5,510 nucleotides of DNA from NCBI GenBank assembly GCA_947176285.1, contig CAMWQF010000212.1:1-5510 (forward strand), in the 5' to 3' direction. Origin of the DNA: an uncultured Porphyromonadaceae bacterium. Its GTDB lineage: Bacteria > Bacteroidota > Bacteroidia > Bacteroidales > Muribaculaceae. A program made the position numbers and the translations under genes. Every line of letters starts with the position of its first letter. The first letter of the stretch is position 1. This document shows positions 5,492 to 5,510 of the stretch, piece after piece. The notes beneath the pieces were generated by a model. It worked only from the letters and a program-made list of their open reading frames with translations, was not told the origin of the DNA and searched no databases.

Positions 5492-5510
5492 ATGGAAGTA
5501 AGAATAGAAG
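5492..5510 (+). CDS. Possible 5' end of a plus-strand gene cut by the window edge
   Basis: An ATG at 5492 opens a frame running off the window as M-E-V-R-I-E. It is divergent to yeiH and preceded by an A/T-rich leader without an exact TAnnTTTG; the nearest is AATTTTTG (5474-5481), one mismatch. Uracil-DNA glycosylases of Bacteroidales begin in a similar way (M-x-V-x-I-E-x-S-W), so ung is a guess, but six residues cannot establish it. Confidence 0.3.

Overview
The window looks like chromosomal DNA from a gut-type Bacteroidales bacterium. Three things suggest this: promoters of the Bacteroidetes type (TTTG, about 19-20 bp, TAnnTTTG), A/T-rich leaders without Shine-Dalgarno sequences, and a long (441 aa) MetK of the kind common in that phylum. 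Muribaculaceae or a relative is possible, but the genus cannot be fixed from this window.

Layout. At the far left there may be the first codons of a minus-strand gene (1-21), then a short divergent intergenic region. A good promoter (179-210) drives a GH13 alpha-amylase-family lipoprotein (241-1671). This gene converges on metK (1793-3118, minus), and a 16-bp perfect hairpin with A and T tracts (1696-1730) lies between them as a bidirectional terminator. MetK has a long leader (about 3119-3293) behind a TACCTTTG promoter. The leader holds a pseudoknot-type SAM-II-like aptamer core, a middle hairpin and then an intrinsic terminator ending just before the start codon. This is the layout of a SAM-sensing transcription attenuator on the gene that makes SAM. 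Further right is a minus-strand two-gene unit: a YeiH/UPF0324 membrane transporter (4388-5365), followed after 18 nt by a GTG-started UbiA/MenA-family membrane protein (3446-4369). Its promoter (5419-5449) is textbook Bacteroidetes, and a perfect 7+3+7 inverted repeat sits at the expected transcription start. At the right edge a plus-strand gene may begin (5492 onward).

The genes are metabolic housekeeping or accessory functions: glucan breakdown, methyl-donor synthesis, and a transporter with a prenyltransferase-like partner. There is no sign of a mobile element, CRISPR array, tRNA or rRNA. The two most interesting signals are the metK leader RNA and the UbiA-family protein, which keeps the family framework but has lost most of the metal/diphosphate-binding aspartates.
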